The notes under the pieces are model-generated. The model was given only the letters and a program-made list of their open reading frames with translations. It had not been told where the DNA came from and did no database searches. Shown here piece by piece: positions 34,451 to 43,834 of a stretch of DNA of 64,000 bases. The position numbers and the translations under genes were made by a program. This DNA is from Oegoconia quadripuncta (lineage: Eukaryota; Arthropoda; Insecta; Lepidoptera; Autostichidae), in contig OX438744.1 of assembly GCA_949316235.1 (NCBI GenBank), positions 33,972,778-34,036,777 of the forward strand. The letters run 5' to 3'. How positions within the stretch are numbered: the first letter of the stretch is position 1; each line of letters begins with the position of its first letter.

Positions 34451-34965
34451 GATAAGTATAAATAGTTATTTTCTTTATTAGTTTACAATAGCCTTAACTC
34501 AAGCAATGCCCCACAAAAACGTTTGCACGTCTGTGGGAACTCGAGTCTCACAAGGAAATTACAAATTATCGTTACAATGTTGATGTAGGTATTAATTGAG
34601 CGAATTACATATTATCAGGTTACAATGTAGACGTATTAATTAAGTATCTACACGGAGTTAAAGATTATCTGAAAATAAATTTTTGTATAGTTTGGCGAAT
34701 GTGTCAGTGTAAGATAGGTATTTTTGTGGGAGTCACGACCTAATGGAGGTTGAAATGGTTGCACTAAAATAACAAAATACAATACAGCGTGTTCAAAAAT
34801 TATGGAATTTTGAAATCAGTAACAGTTGGCCGCCTTATTCAAAAACACCTATATGTATCTTTGTCGTTAGACGCCGCATAGACGACAGAGATTTTGCCCA
34901 TCACGTTACCCACATCATTTTGCCCGTGAGATATAAATGAAGAATTTAGAAAGCCCCCGAGGAAT

Positions 34966-35262
34966 CTAACTAGGTAATATTAAAAATGCGAAAGTTTGGA
35001 TGTTTGTTTGTTTGTTGCTCAATCACGGCGAAACGGATGAACGGATTTGGATGAAATTTGGTATGTAGGTAAAACATACCCATATAAACCATACGTTCAT
35101 AAAACATAGGATACTTTTTATCCCGATAAAGTGAGTAGTTCCCGCGGGATAAACAAATCTAACTAATCTAATCTAACTAATATTATAAATGCGAAAGCTT
35201 GGATGTTTGTTTGTTTATTTGTTGCTCAATCACGGCGAAACGGATGACTGGATTTGCTATTA
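34966..35262 (+). mobile_element. Two truncated Helitron-like copies in tandem
   Basis: First copy from TCTAACTAGGTAATATT through GCGGGATAAACAAAT (to about 35157), the second restarts TCTAACTAATCTAATC and breaks off at the 35269 hairpin. Both lack the 3' end. Confidence 0.5.
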
Positions 35263-35268
35263 TATTAT

Positions 35269-35334
35269 ATACTTGGTATTGGTATAAGAATATAGCCTGG
35301 ATAAAGACTATATTCTTATACCAATACCAAGTAT
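35269..35334. repeat. 26-bp perfect stem hairpin
   Basis: ATACTTGGTATTGGTATAAG... and exact inverse around a 14-bp loop; interrupts a Helitron-like copy. Confidence 0.85.
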
Positions 35335-35351
35335 ACCAATACGAAATATTA

Positions 35352-35577
35352 TATTCGGCTGAATTCGGCTATGGTTCCTGGTACAAAGTCGTTCGTAATC
35401 ACGTGGCGAAAGTAGTTGGACTTCCATACTAAAGGTGGTTTCTGAATGGTTGACTTTGCATGGGCAATTAAATTTTTTTATCGAATTCGACTATAGTTCC
35501 TTGGGGAAAGTTGTTCGTAATCAAGAGTGGTGTTACCAGTTAATGGGAATTATACGAATTCAAATTCACCCTGTATA
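35352..35577. repeat. Second copy of the CACCCTGTATA-ending repeat
   Basis: TTCCTTGGGGAAAGTTGTTC and ACGAATTCAAATTCACCCTG match 2027-2278; an extra partial duplicate of the motif precedes it. Confidence 0.55.
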
Positions 35578-36388
35578 ATAATATCAATCAATCAATCAAA
35601 TACTCTTTATTGCACAATTAACAAAAGCTACATGAAGAATACAGCGTACATCATTAATCGCACAAAATATCATCCATATAAAACGAGTGATAAAAGTTAA
35701 TTATCTTAGAAAGGGCACAGTTTAATCTTAAATATAGGGTAAACCAATTGGACCAATTGGATATTATATAATTGTATAATGACAAAAAACTTTTACCAAA
35801 AGAAAAACAACCGACTTCAGCCACTACAAAGTAAAAAATAATTTTACTGTAACGCCACGAGCGTTACTTAGTTACACTTAATTAGTTATTTTCTATATTC
35901 ACTATCGTAATTATTATTTCTAGTATAATAGAAATATATAAAAAGTATAATAGGAATCGGCGACAATGTCGAAAGTCAATCACTCTTAACATTGACGCTG
36001 ACTTCGAAAGATATTTCTTCTTGGGATTCTTCTTTTCCCACTTACATACTCTAATTGCTTTCTTTAATTAGGCTGGGGATGCAATAGTCACCTAAGTTTT
36101 TCATTTTTTGGGATCTGCTTCTCTTTCTCTGCCAGAGAGCACATGGTTTCGCTTGGCTAGACCTAAATCATACATGACGTTAAGTGAATGACATTGACGA
36201 TCATCCAGAATCCCCAAGCTATATCTTATCTCAACCAGTCGGGACACGACGTAGAACTTGCGTGATTTAGATATGATGACCGTCGCTTGAACTTATGCCA
36301 CCCGATGTATGTTTACCTATATTTACCAATTGTTAAATCGTTAACTGCACATGCCAATAGTTAAGTATGGTACATTTAAGTACTAGAG

Positions 36389-37260
36389 TTTTTTTTTTTT
36401 TTTTTTTTTTTTTTATGATTGACTGGATACGCGTTTGACCACAATCTCACCTGATGGAAAGTGACGATGTGGTCGGAGATGAAGCATGCGATCTCAGTAA
36501 ATGCCTATTCACTCTGCTCTTGAAGATCCCAAGGTTGTAGGATTCAGGAAAGACTGACGCCGGAAGGGAGTTCCATGCCTTGGCTGTTCGGATGATGAAT
36601 GAAGTGTCGAACTTCTTAGTGCGAATGTTCGGTATATTAACTATATACGGGTGGAATCCCTCCCCACGCCTAGTGGTCCGAAGATGGAAGGGTGACGGTG
36701 GAATAAGATTATGTAATTCCAACGCACACTCCCCGAAATGTATCCTGTAAAAAACTGAGAGACAGGCGACTTTGCGACGGTGTTCAAGGCTCTGCAATTT
36801 AGCAGTCATCGAACTATCACCTATAAGTCTCATGGCACGTCGTTCCACAGAATCGAGTGCAGCTAGTTGGTACTTGGCTGAACCATCCCAGAGGTGACAG
36901 CAATATTCCATGCACGAGCGGACCTGAGCCTGGTAAAGCACCAAAAGTTGTTTTGGTGTGAAATATCGCCTGACCTTAAGGAGAATGCCAAGCTTCTTAG
37001 CCGCTGTTTTTGCATTCGATTCTATGGAGCGCCCAAAATTTAGGTTGGAGGTTAACTCCATGCCCAAAAGATTGAGGTGGTCGGAGATTGGTACGGATAC
37101 ATCCCGGAAAGTCGGAGTCAGGTCGAATGGACTCCGTTTGCTGGTGAACAGACACGCCTGTGTTTTGGTGGCATTGAATTTGACTAGATTGGCGTCGCCC
37201 CAATCGGATACCGTCTTTAATGCCAAATTCATGCGCTCAACCATGGACCCCCTAAGTGAA
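36389..37260 (-). mobile_element. LINE 3' end (jockey/CR1-type reverse transcriptase tail)
   Basis: Open frame 37244-36447 (265 aa) is the C-terminal part of a non-LTR reverse transcriptase and its tail: NLLGMELTSNLNFGRSIESN, LYQAQVRSCMEYCCHLWDG, LDSVERRAMRLIGD, RTAKAWNSLPASVFPE. It ends in a short 3' UTR and a poly(A) tract (poly-T at 36390-36414 on plus), so this is a 5'-truncated insertion, inactive because the endonuclease and catalytic palm are absent. Uninterrupted frame suggests a fairly young copy. Confidence 0.88.
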
Positions 37261-37783
37261 CGGATATCTTCACCTCTGTGTACTAGAACTCTAGTTTTTT
37301 TCCATTTTCCATTTTTTAGAACGAATGAATTTTAGCCTTTTAAATACCAAAACCATTCGTCACTGGTGGGGACGGTTGTACCCACCCGGTAAGGACAAGG
37401 GTAATAATAAAAATAAAACGCATTATCTGTTTAAAGGGTACATATTTTATATTATTACGATAAGATAAAAATATTGCTCTTATTCCTTAAATATTAAATC
37501 ACAGAACGTTTAACGATGTTGTTTTCAGAAAGTTTTTACAGGAAATGGGAACCCGTAGACACCAGCCGAGATTATTGAATCGAAGATTCCCTCACTATAT
37601 CACCATTGGAATAAGTAGTTACTAATTTCAGTAACCACATGTACCTACTATTTTTGAAAGAAGTATTTGAGTGAAACGCGCGGTGCTCCATTTAAAAAAT
37701 AAGTAAACTGCTGCCAAGTCAGTCTTTAATATTTTTAAATATATAGTGTAGATGTGAATCGTCGATCAAAAATTAGTTTCCAA

Positions 37784-37789
37784 TTTATT
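37784..37789 (-). terminator. Polyadenylation signal of the small heat-shock gene
   Basis: AATAAA on the minus strand about 65 bp downstream of the TAA stop. Confidence 0.55.
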
Positions 37790-37852
37790 TCCCTACAAAA
37801 ATGTATATCACGGAACTTTGTATTCCAAAGAAAAATCCAACACCTAATTTAA

Positions 37853-38272
37853 TTACAATTTACACTTGGTTTTGGAGCCCTCGTGTGTGACAGGTATCAA
37901 AGTATCACGTTTAGCTACAGGTTTCCTTTGCGCCGTAATTGTCAGAACTCCGTCTGATGATAGCCTTGACTCCACCTTCTCCGGAGCACAGTCTTCAGGC
38001 AGCGCGTATTTTCTCACAAAATGCCTTGTTATTAACCCGACCTCATCCTTTTTCTCATCATGCTTCCCTTCCACCACGATGAAGCCATCGATAGTCTTCA
38101 CCGATATATCCTTAGGTCCGAAGTCCTTTACGTGCAAACAAACTTCGAATCTATCTCTTTCGTTTCTTACAGTGTTCTCCTGCCTCCACGGAAAATTCTC
38201 CAACCAATCTATTGATTGTAGAACCACTTCGTCACCAGATGAAGGTCTAAACACAGACGGTAATAGAATCAT
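37853..38272 (-). CDS. Small heat-shock protein (alpha-crystallin family), intronless
   Basis: ATP-independent cytosolic chaperone that holds unfolding proteins in a soluble state. 139 aa, single exon as usual for insect sHSPs. The short N-terminal arm (MILLPSVFRPSSGDEVVL) contains WLENFPWRQE. The alpha-crystallin domain spans about residues 38-118: DRFEVCLHVKDFGPKDISVK, then GFIVVEGKHDEKKDEVG, RHFVRKYALPEDCAPEKVES and LSSDGVLTITAQRK. The C-terminal tail TLIPVTHEG carries the I-x-I/V-like anchor and ends KTKCKL. Length is shorter than the usual 160-190 aa because the N-terminal arm is brief. AATAAA follows at 37789-37784. It resembles the l(2)efl/Hsp20 class; the exact orthologue is unclear. 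TTCTAGAA, a minimal two-unit heat-shock element, sits about 10 bp upstream of the ATG, probably within the 5' UTR. Confidence 0.93.
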   Translation of the reverse strand: MILLPSVFRPSSGDEVVLQSIDWLENFPWRQENTVRNERDRFEVCLHVKDFGPKDISVKTIDGFIVVEGKHDEKKDEVGLITRHFVRKYALPEDCAPEKVESRLSSDGVLTITAQRKPVAKRDTLIPVTHEGSKTKCKL

Positions 38273-39186
38273 GATGTTAGGCTTCTAGAATTTACTGTTT
38301 ACAAATGCACATACATAAGCTAATATTGTTATCGACATGTCGTAAACTCTGTCGTCATGAGAATTTTTTAACCTAACAAAACCAACGCCATCTTCAGGAT
38401 TGTTAGAAAATTAATGGCGATGAAGGCCGCTAAGTACATAACGATACGATATCGGTACGATTATTTTGTAATGCGTCACGATCTTTAATTGATGCAAGAT
38501 TTATATGCATGTATTGTAGTATGACATTTAGATCACGCGTGTCGTGTTTCAAGAAATTATTTGTTTGAATGGTAGACGTAATTTTCGTACATATATAGAC
38601 GGGGCGAGCACTCTGATTTTCAAAAATTACCAAAAAGGCTGGTAAATTATGGGTATTTTTAAAAATAATTTTCAAATCAGTTCGAAAATTGCAACTCTGA
38701 AGTAGGTATCTTTGAAATTCTACCACCATCTTTGACGACCCCAATAATGGTGGGCATGCATAGAGTAATATAACATACGGGATGGCATGTCATGTCGGAC
38801 GGTGAGGTCGTGTCGTTGTCGTACCCGTAATGTAGGTAACTAAAGTTTCTCTAAGACTTTATGGTAAGTATGGCAACTGTTAAAAAATAAATAAATTTGA
38901 CTGACACTTTTAGCTGACATTTTGTTAGTAACCTCTCTCAAACAGTGAGCAAATATTGTTCTCAAGTACAAACATATGTTTCGTCAAATAACCAGAACGG
39001 AACGAACGAATTTGTGAGGAATAGATAACTACTTGATAAAAATTGAGAATTCTTTTATAACATTAAAATTCACTTATCAATTGAACAAAAAGTCGAAGTA
39101 AATTCGTTTTATTGACTTTTGTTATGTTATAGTATGATAACCTTGTTATCTCAAGTAGGTATTCCATTTAACAGCTTCAATTAATA

Positions 39187-39823
39187 ATGTCAGCTAATAA
39201 AGTTGCTGTAGTTACCGGTGCTAACAAAGGCCTGGGTTTTGCTATAGTTAAAGGTCTGTGCGAGAAGTTTAACGGAACAGTTTATTTAACCGCACGAGAC
39301 GAGAAAAGAGGTAAACAATCATGCGACGAATTGAAAGAATTAGGACTAAATCCTGTCTTTCACCAACTGGATATCACAGACAAAGAAAGTGTTACAAGAT
39401 TTTGTTTACATATTCGTGAAACTCACGGCAAAGTTGATGTTTTAATCAATAATGCTGGAGTATTCATTCTTAACGATGGAAACTCGAAGGTTTTCGCGGC
39501 AGAGCAAACGATGATAGTAAACTTTTTCTCTTTAGTTAATTTTTGTGAGGAAATCTTGCCATTGGTAAGTGATTCCGGGAAGATAGTAAATGTCTCGAGT
39601 TCGTCAGGTCACTTATCTAGAATACCTTCAGAGGAGTTGAGGACTAGAATTAGTTCTCAGAGTTTGACGTTGGAAGGGCTAAAGGAATTAATGACCAGTT
39701 ATGTGGAAGCAGTGAAGATGGATAAGGAAATGGAAGAAGGATGGGGTGAAAACCCCTATGTGGTGTCTAAAGTTGCTGTCAACGCTTACACGTTTATTCT
39801 CCATCGAAGATTATTAAATAGAG
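39187..39823 (+). CDS. CBR1: CBR1-like exon 1
   Basis: Start ATG at 39187 (context ATAATGTCAG) with the Rossmann glycine motif immediately after. Includes all catalytic residues. The frame reads past the donor for only seven more codons to a stop, so splicing is needed for the C-terminus. Confidence 0.93.
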
Positions 39824-40665
39824 GTAAGTTACACTTCTACACATAATGGTTTAATCACGAATTTTTTAGCCGACTTTAAAAAGGTGTATATCCTCAATTA
39901 GTGAATTTTGATAGAGTTCGATAATACTTCTTTTGTTTGAAAGGGTAGTCCCATATAAAATAGGCGAGAAAAATCTGATGATTCACCCTATCCGAAAGGG
40001 AACCCTAATTAAGTATAATTTTGCCAATTTTGGTCTGTTCAATTATGTTTGTACACAAAATAATCAGACAGGCCTTTTCCGCGGTGTTTATAATATGAAA
40101 AAGTAGTGAAATTATTGTGAATGGTCTTATTTTGTGAGATGTAAAATCTCTCAAAGTGGGTCCTGTAGGACCCACTTTGAAATCGCGAATAAAAACCGGG
40201 GCTGCGACATAAATACTACCTATTATTAAATAAAAAGTACCTAAGTTGTCATAATTTTGCGTCACGATTTTCAATGAGCTTGTCGGTATTACGCGCATCT
40301 CTGATTCGCCCTAAGACAAGTCCATTAAGCGTGTGCTCGAGATACAATTTGTACTAACGCATGTCGTTCCGACTTCCGACAATGTGGGAGTACCCCCTTA
40401 TACCTGAATAGATAGGTTTAAGGCAAGTGATTATTCAACTTATCTAACTTTCGCAGGTGTGTTGGTAAACAGCGTTCACCCCGGATACGTGATGTCGGAT
40501 ATGACGAAGGGCGCCGGCAACATGACTGCGGCGCAAGGCGCGGAGGTTCCACTGCGACTCGCACTGGCGCCAGAAGCAGGAGGCCTGTTCGTGTGGAGCG
40601 ACGGTGCCAAGGTCCCGTGGGACGGACCAGACCCCAGGGGTTATAAGGACGGGAAGAAATTATAG
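39187..40665 (+). CDS. CBR1: Carbonyl reductase [NADPH] 1-like short-chain dehydrogenase, 2 exons
   Basis: Cytosolic NADPH-dependent reductase of ketones, aldehydes and quinones. Exon 1 is 39187-39823 (donor GAG|GTAAGT), exon 2 is 40457-40665 (acceptor TTTCGCAG); phase 1 junction. 281 aa, as in the family (277 in human). Cofactor motif TGANKGLG at residues 10-17, basic ARDEKRG for NADPH preference, NNAG at 88-91, catalytic serine in NVSSSSG (137-140), and catalytic Y191-x3-K195 in NPYVVSK. The 40-residue insert before the Tyr is a CBR1 hallmark. Exon 2 has VLVNSVHPGYVMSDMTKGAG and a GGLFVWSDG end. Divergent from the small heat-shock gene with 914 bp between start codons. A hairpin MITE starts 20 bp after the stop. 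Confidence 0.93.
40457..40665 (+). CDS. CBR1: CBR1-like exon 2
   Basis: Encodes the substrate-side loop VNSVHPGYVMSDMTKGAGN and C-terminus ending DGKKL, stop TAG at 40663. GC content is clearly higher than exon 1. Confidence 0.92.
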
Positions 40666-40685
40666 GAATATTGTTAACCTATAAT

Positions 40686-40825
40686 GGTGTCGATTCGGAT
40701 ATACACCAACTAAACTAAAACCAGTTTTAAAGTAGTACTGTCTCTTTCTCTCTGGAACAGTACGATGCGACGGCACCACTCCAAAACTAGGTTTAGTTTA
40801 GTTGGTGTACATCCGAATCGACACC
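40686..40825. mobile_element. GGTGTCGATTCGG MITE in the CBR1 3' flank
   Basis: 140 bp hairpin-forming copy starting 20 bp after the CBR1-like stop codon; very similar to the copy at 21.5 kb. Confidence 0.87.
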
Positions 40826-40962
40826 ATTGTCCAATTAGTGTGCCAAAGGGACTTGCTCATACGGGATGTCAACGTAAAGGTGGTAAATTTTACTGATAAG
40901 AAACCTCAAGAAAACTGTTTCAGAGTTTTGTAAAATAGTTTCCTTGCGCTGGAAATCAAACC

Positions 40963-40968
40963 AATAAA
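40963..40968 (+). terminator. Candidate polyadenylation signal of CBR1-like gene
   Basis: First AATAAA found downstream of the stop on the plus strand, about 300 bp away and beyond the MITE at 40686-40825. If it is the one used, the MITE is part of the 3' UTR. Confidence 0.35.
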
Positions 40969-41605
40969 AACGCCGAAATAAATCAAAATTCTTTAAAAAC
41001 TTTTTAAAAACACAAACAGCCAACGAAATTTAACAAATTTACTCCTTATTTGTCAAATTCGAATTGTTTTTTCTTTTGTAAAATTTGTTTAATTTCCCTT
41101 CACGTGTCATTGACCTGGGACACCCATATACTCGCTGTTGATCGGCATCCTCGCCTATGAAGCTATTCATACAACATGTAGGCTAAGAAATTTAAAATTA
41201 GTTTTAAATCACGTGATTAAGAAAAGATAAATATTTACCCTACGCCCCACTCAGGACCCGCGCTCAAGAGTTCATCTCAGATCTCTAGCTTCGACAGGAA
41301 ATAGTTGCAATTTAACGTTCTTCCTTCCTCGAATATAGCGAGGTTTCAAAACGGCTTATTGAATTACTACCAAGTATTATCACCAATAAGAATGTTCTCC
41401 AAGTGAGCAAACTGGGAACACATCGTTACAACATTACTATTCATAGTGGGGTTTCTGCTAGTGTAAATGTATGTACCAGCAGCAAAAGCACTAGAGAAAG
41501 ATCTCTATATGTTACGAGGAAAACTCTGTAGCAAAGGGTGTATGATATAAAACAGTACAGGGTTGACCACCTAGGACTAGAGAAGCATCTTAGCGTTTAG
41601 GTTGC

Positions 41606-42058
41606 GTTCTGAAGGGCAATTCTCGTAATATCTCGTATCACAATTACAGTCAAAATTCAGTTCGGATCCAGTCTCGATCTCCTAAATGTCAAATACGACA
41701 TTAAATATAAAGATTCGTAATGTAATTATATCGAAATGTGAGCGAAAGTTGAACAAAGCTCTCACTATTAATTGTTCAGTATTGCCCAGCTGAAGTGATA
41801 TAAGTAGTTCTTTGACAAATGTGAAAGAGAATAAATGGAAGCAAGCGCATATTTAACGAACTGTATTTTTTTTTAATCTCGAACTTGATGTTAAAAGCTT
41901 TGTTCAACTTTCGATCACATTTCGATATAATCACATTACAAACCTTTATATTGTAGTACGAGAATGACGTATTTGACATTTGGAGACCGAGACTAGATCC
42001 GAACTGAATTTTGACTGTAATTGTATTAAGAGATATTACGAGAATTACCCTTCTGGTC
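41606..42058. repeat. Imperfect long inverted repeat
   Basis: Arms about 41606-41761 and 41894-42058: AAGGGCAATTCTCGTAATAT and its inverse ATATTACGAGAATTACCCTT; TCGAAATGTGAGCGAAAGTT and inverse. Several mismatches and small indels, loop about 130 bp. Intergenic between CBR1 and CNOT4. Confidence 0.8.
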
Positions 42059-43506
42059 ACATTCTTTTAAACAAATTTTATCATCTGATGGGCAGAGTTG
42101 ATCTCCATTGTGCGAGTTTTATAACAAAGTAGAAGATTTATTCCATTCGTTTTTGGGTGAGCGCAGATGCAGCTTACAGAATCAAAAAGCCATAGGACAA
42201 AATGGAGACATTAATGTCATCCTCAGCCAGCCTACGTCAAAGATGGCAAAGAAGTTGTATAATTTTGCTATTATTAGTTTAAAGCTAAGAATAACTTAGT
42301 TTAGTAGTTTACCTCACCAAAATTGTTTTCACCCATGAAGCTGGCATAAGTGCTAATGCACTTCTAAGCCTCGTTAAAATAAAAAAAAAAAGAGATGTCT
42401 ATGACAAAGGTAATTTTCCTCTAATCCCATGTCTAATCCTAGTCGCGTTGTGTATAGTTTTGTAGCCGTCAAAGAATAAAAGCTTTCCAAGAAAAGTAAT
42501 AAGCTATTTGTTTAATGCATTTACAAAATTGAATCTAGGTAGATAGACCAAAGCGGAATTTACTATTGTCACAGAAATGTTTGTGTAATGGTTTTGCTAT
42601 TGGAACATAGTTATACGATGAAAAAACCCCACTACTCTTAGCGCTAGATGGCGCTAGTAATGTTAAAAAGATATGTTCCCAGTTTTTCAATGATACACCT
42701 TGGAGAAATATTCCCAATAATCTTACTGGTGGTAATTCTAAGAAGAATAAACCAAAATAATACCATTTATCTATCGTCAAACAGAAGAATCTGTTTGCAA
42801 AAATTTGAAACGCGTCTGCCTTTAGTTATATGTAGTTACGCGTTGACCAAGTAAACCCCAGAAAGAAAAAAATTATCTGTAGACCAACTAGTTCAAAACT
42901 GCATTATTTTGAGTTCAATAATGTGCTTATGAGTGGCACGTGTCTTAAGAAGATATATTAGATTCAAACTGAAACTAACAAGACTCCATATTATGCTGTT
43001 TGAAAATTTTGAATCTTATTTCTCAGTTTCATATCTACATATAAAACAAAAATAATCGTCGATTGTGCAGTACAGCATTCAAATTATAGATACAATACTA
43101 TGTGATTTTATAAAGAAACAATGCAGTGAACATTTTTGTTGTTTTCTCAATCAAATTCGATGATTTAAATAAAGGTGATGTTATTAAAAGAATGAATATG
43201 TTGCTTTTTAATTTTAATGATTCTTTTTCATGGATAATGGCTCAATAAGGTACAAATGGAACAGCGAGTTATTGGCATCTCATTTTAATATAGAAAATAT
43301 AATCTGTAACAGGGATATGATTCAAGTAAATATATAATATATAACGAATATACATATATTATACGTAATGAAACGAAAGAACGAAAAAAAAATAAACGAA
43401 GTAACTTTTCTAAGAAATATGATAAAACGAGGGACAGCGAGCCGAAACCGAGAAAAGAAAACTAAACCATATAATTTTTTTTTTGTAAATAAAACAACTA
43501 TGTTAA

Positions 43507-43512
43507 TTTATT
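43507..43512 (-). terminator. Candidate polyadenylation signal of CNOT4
   Basis: AATAAA on the minus strand about 140 bp past the stop codon. Confidence 0.4.
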
Positions 43513-43648
43513 TTACAAATTCCTTTGTTATCATATTTCTCTCGTTTAAAATATGTCCTCTTAATACAAAGATTTATCGTTCACATCACCAACGGAAAGA
43601 GACAATAGTATAGTTAGAAAATATATAGCGTCCGCTGGATCGTTGGAT

Positions 43649-43834
43649 CTACTTGGCGTCGATGCACTCTGCGGGATGCTGGGAGGCCTTGGCGGGGGCG
43701 AAGCCGGGCGGCAGCGGGATGCTGCTGAAGGGCGCCGCCCACAGCTTGTGGCCGTGCGGGCCCGGCGACCCGCCCGCCTGCGCGCCCCACTGCAGCGGCA
43801 TCTGCAGCTTGCTCACGCCGTTCGGCTGCTGCAC
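43649..43834 (-). CDS. CNOT4: CNOT4 exon 15 with stop
   Basis: 186 nt, strikingly GC-rich. VQQPNGVSKLQMPLQWGAQA, SSIPLPPGFAPAKASQHPAE, stop TAG at 43649. Acceptor GGTGCAG. Confidence 0.9.
   Translation of the reverse strand: MQQPNGVSKLQMPLQWGAQAGGSPGPHGHKLWAAPFSSIPLPPGFAPAKASQHPAECIDAK

Larger units (their letters stand above)
30480..36388. other. Intergenic region between DHCR24 and LINE
   Basis: No host gene recognised. Repeat content is listed separately. 31470-32020, 34450-34960 and 35580-36380 are AT-rich without recognisable structure. Confidence 0.6.
40830..43500. other. Intergenic region between CBR1-like gene and CNOT4
   Basis: Apart from the inverted repeat at 41606-42058, nothing identifiable; no open frame with splice or homology support. 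Confidence 0.6.

Noticed and set aside
37866..38288. Plus-strand 140-codon frame
   Set aside because: Exact antisense of the small heat-shock gene, which has clear family motifs.
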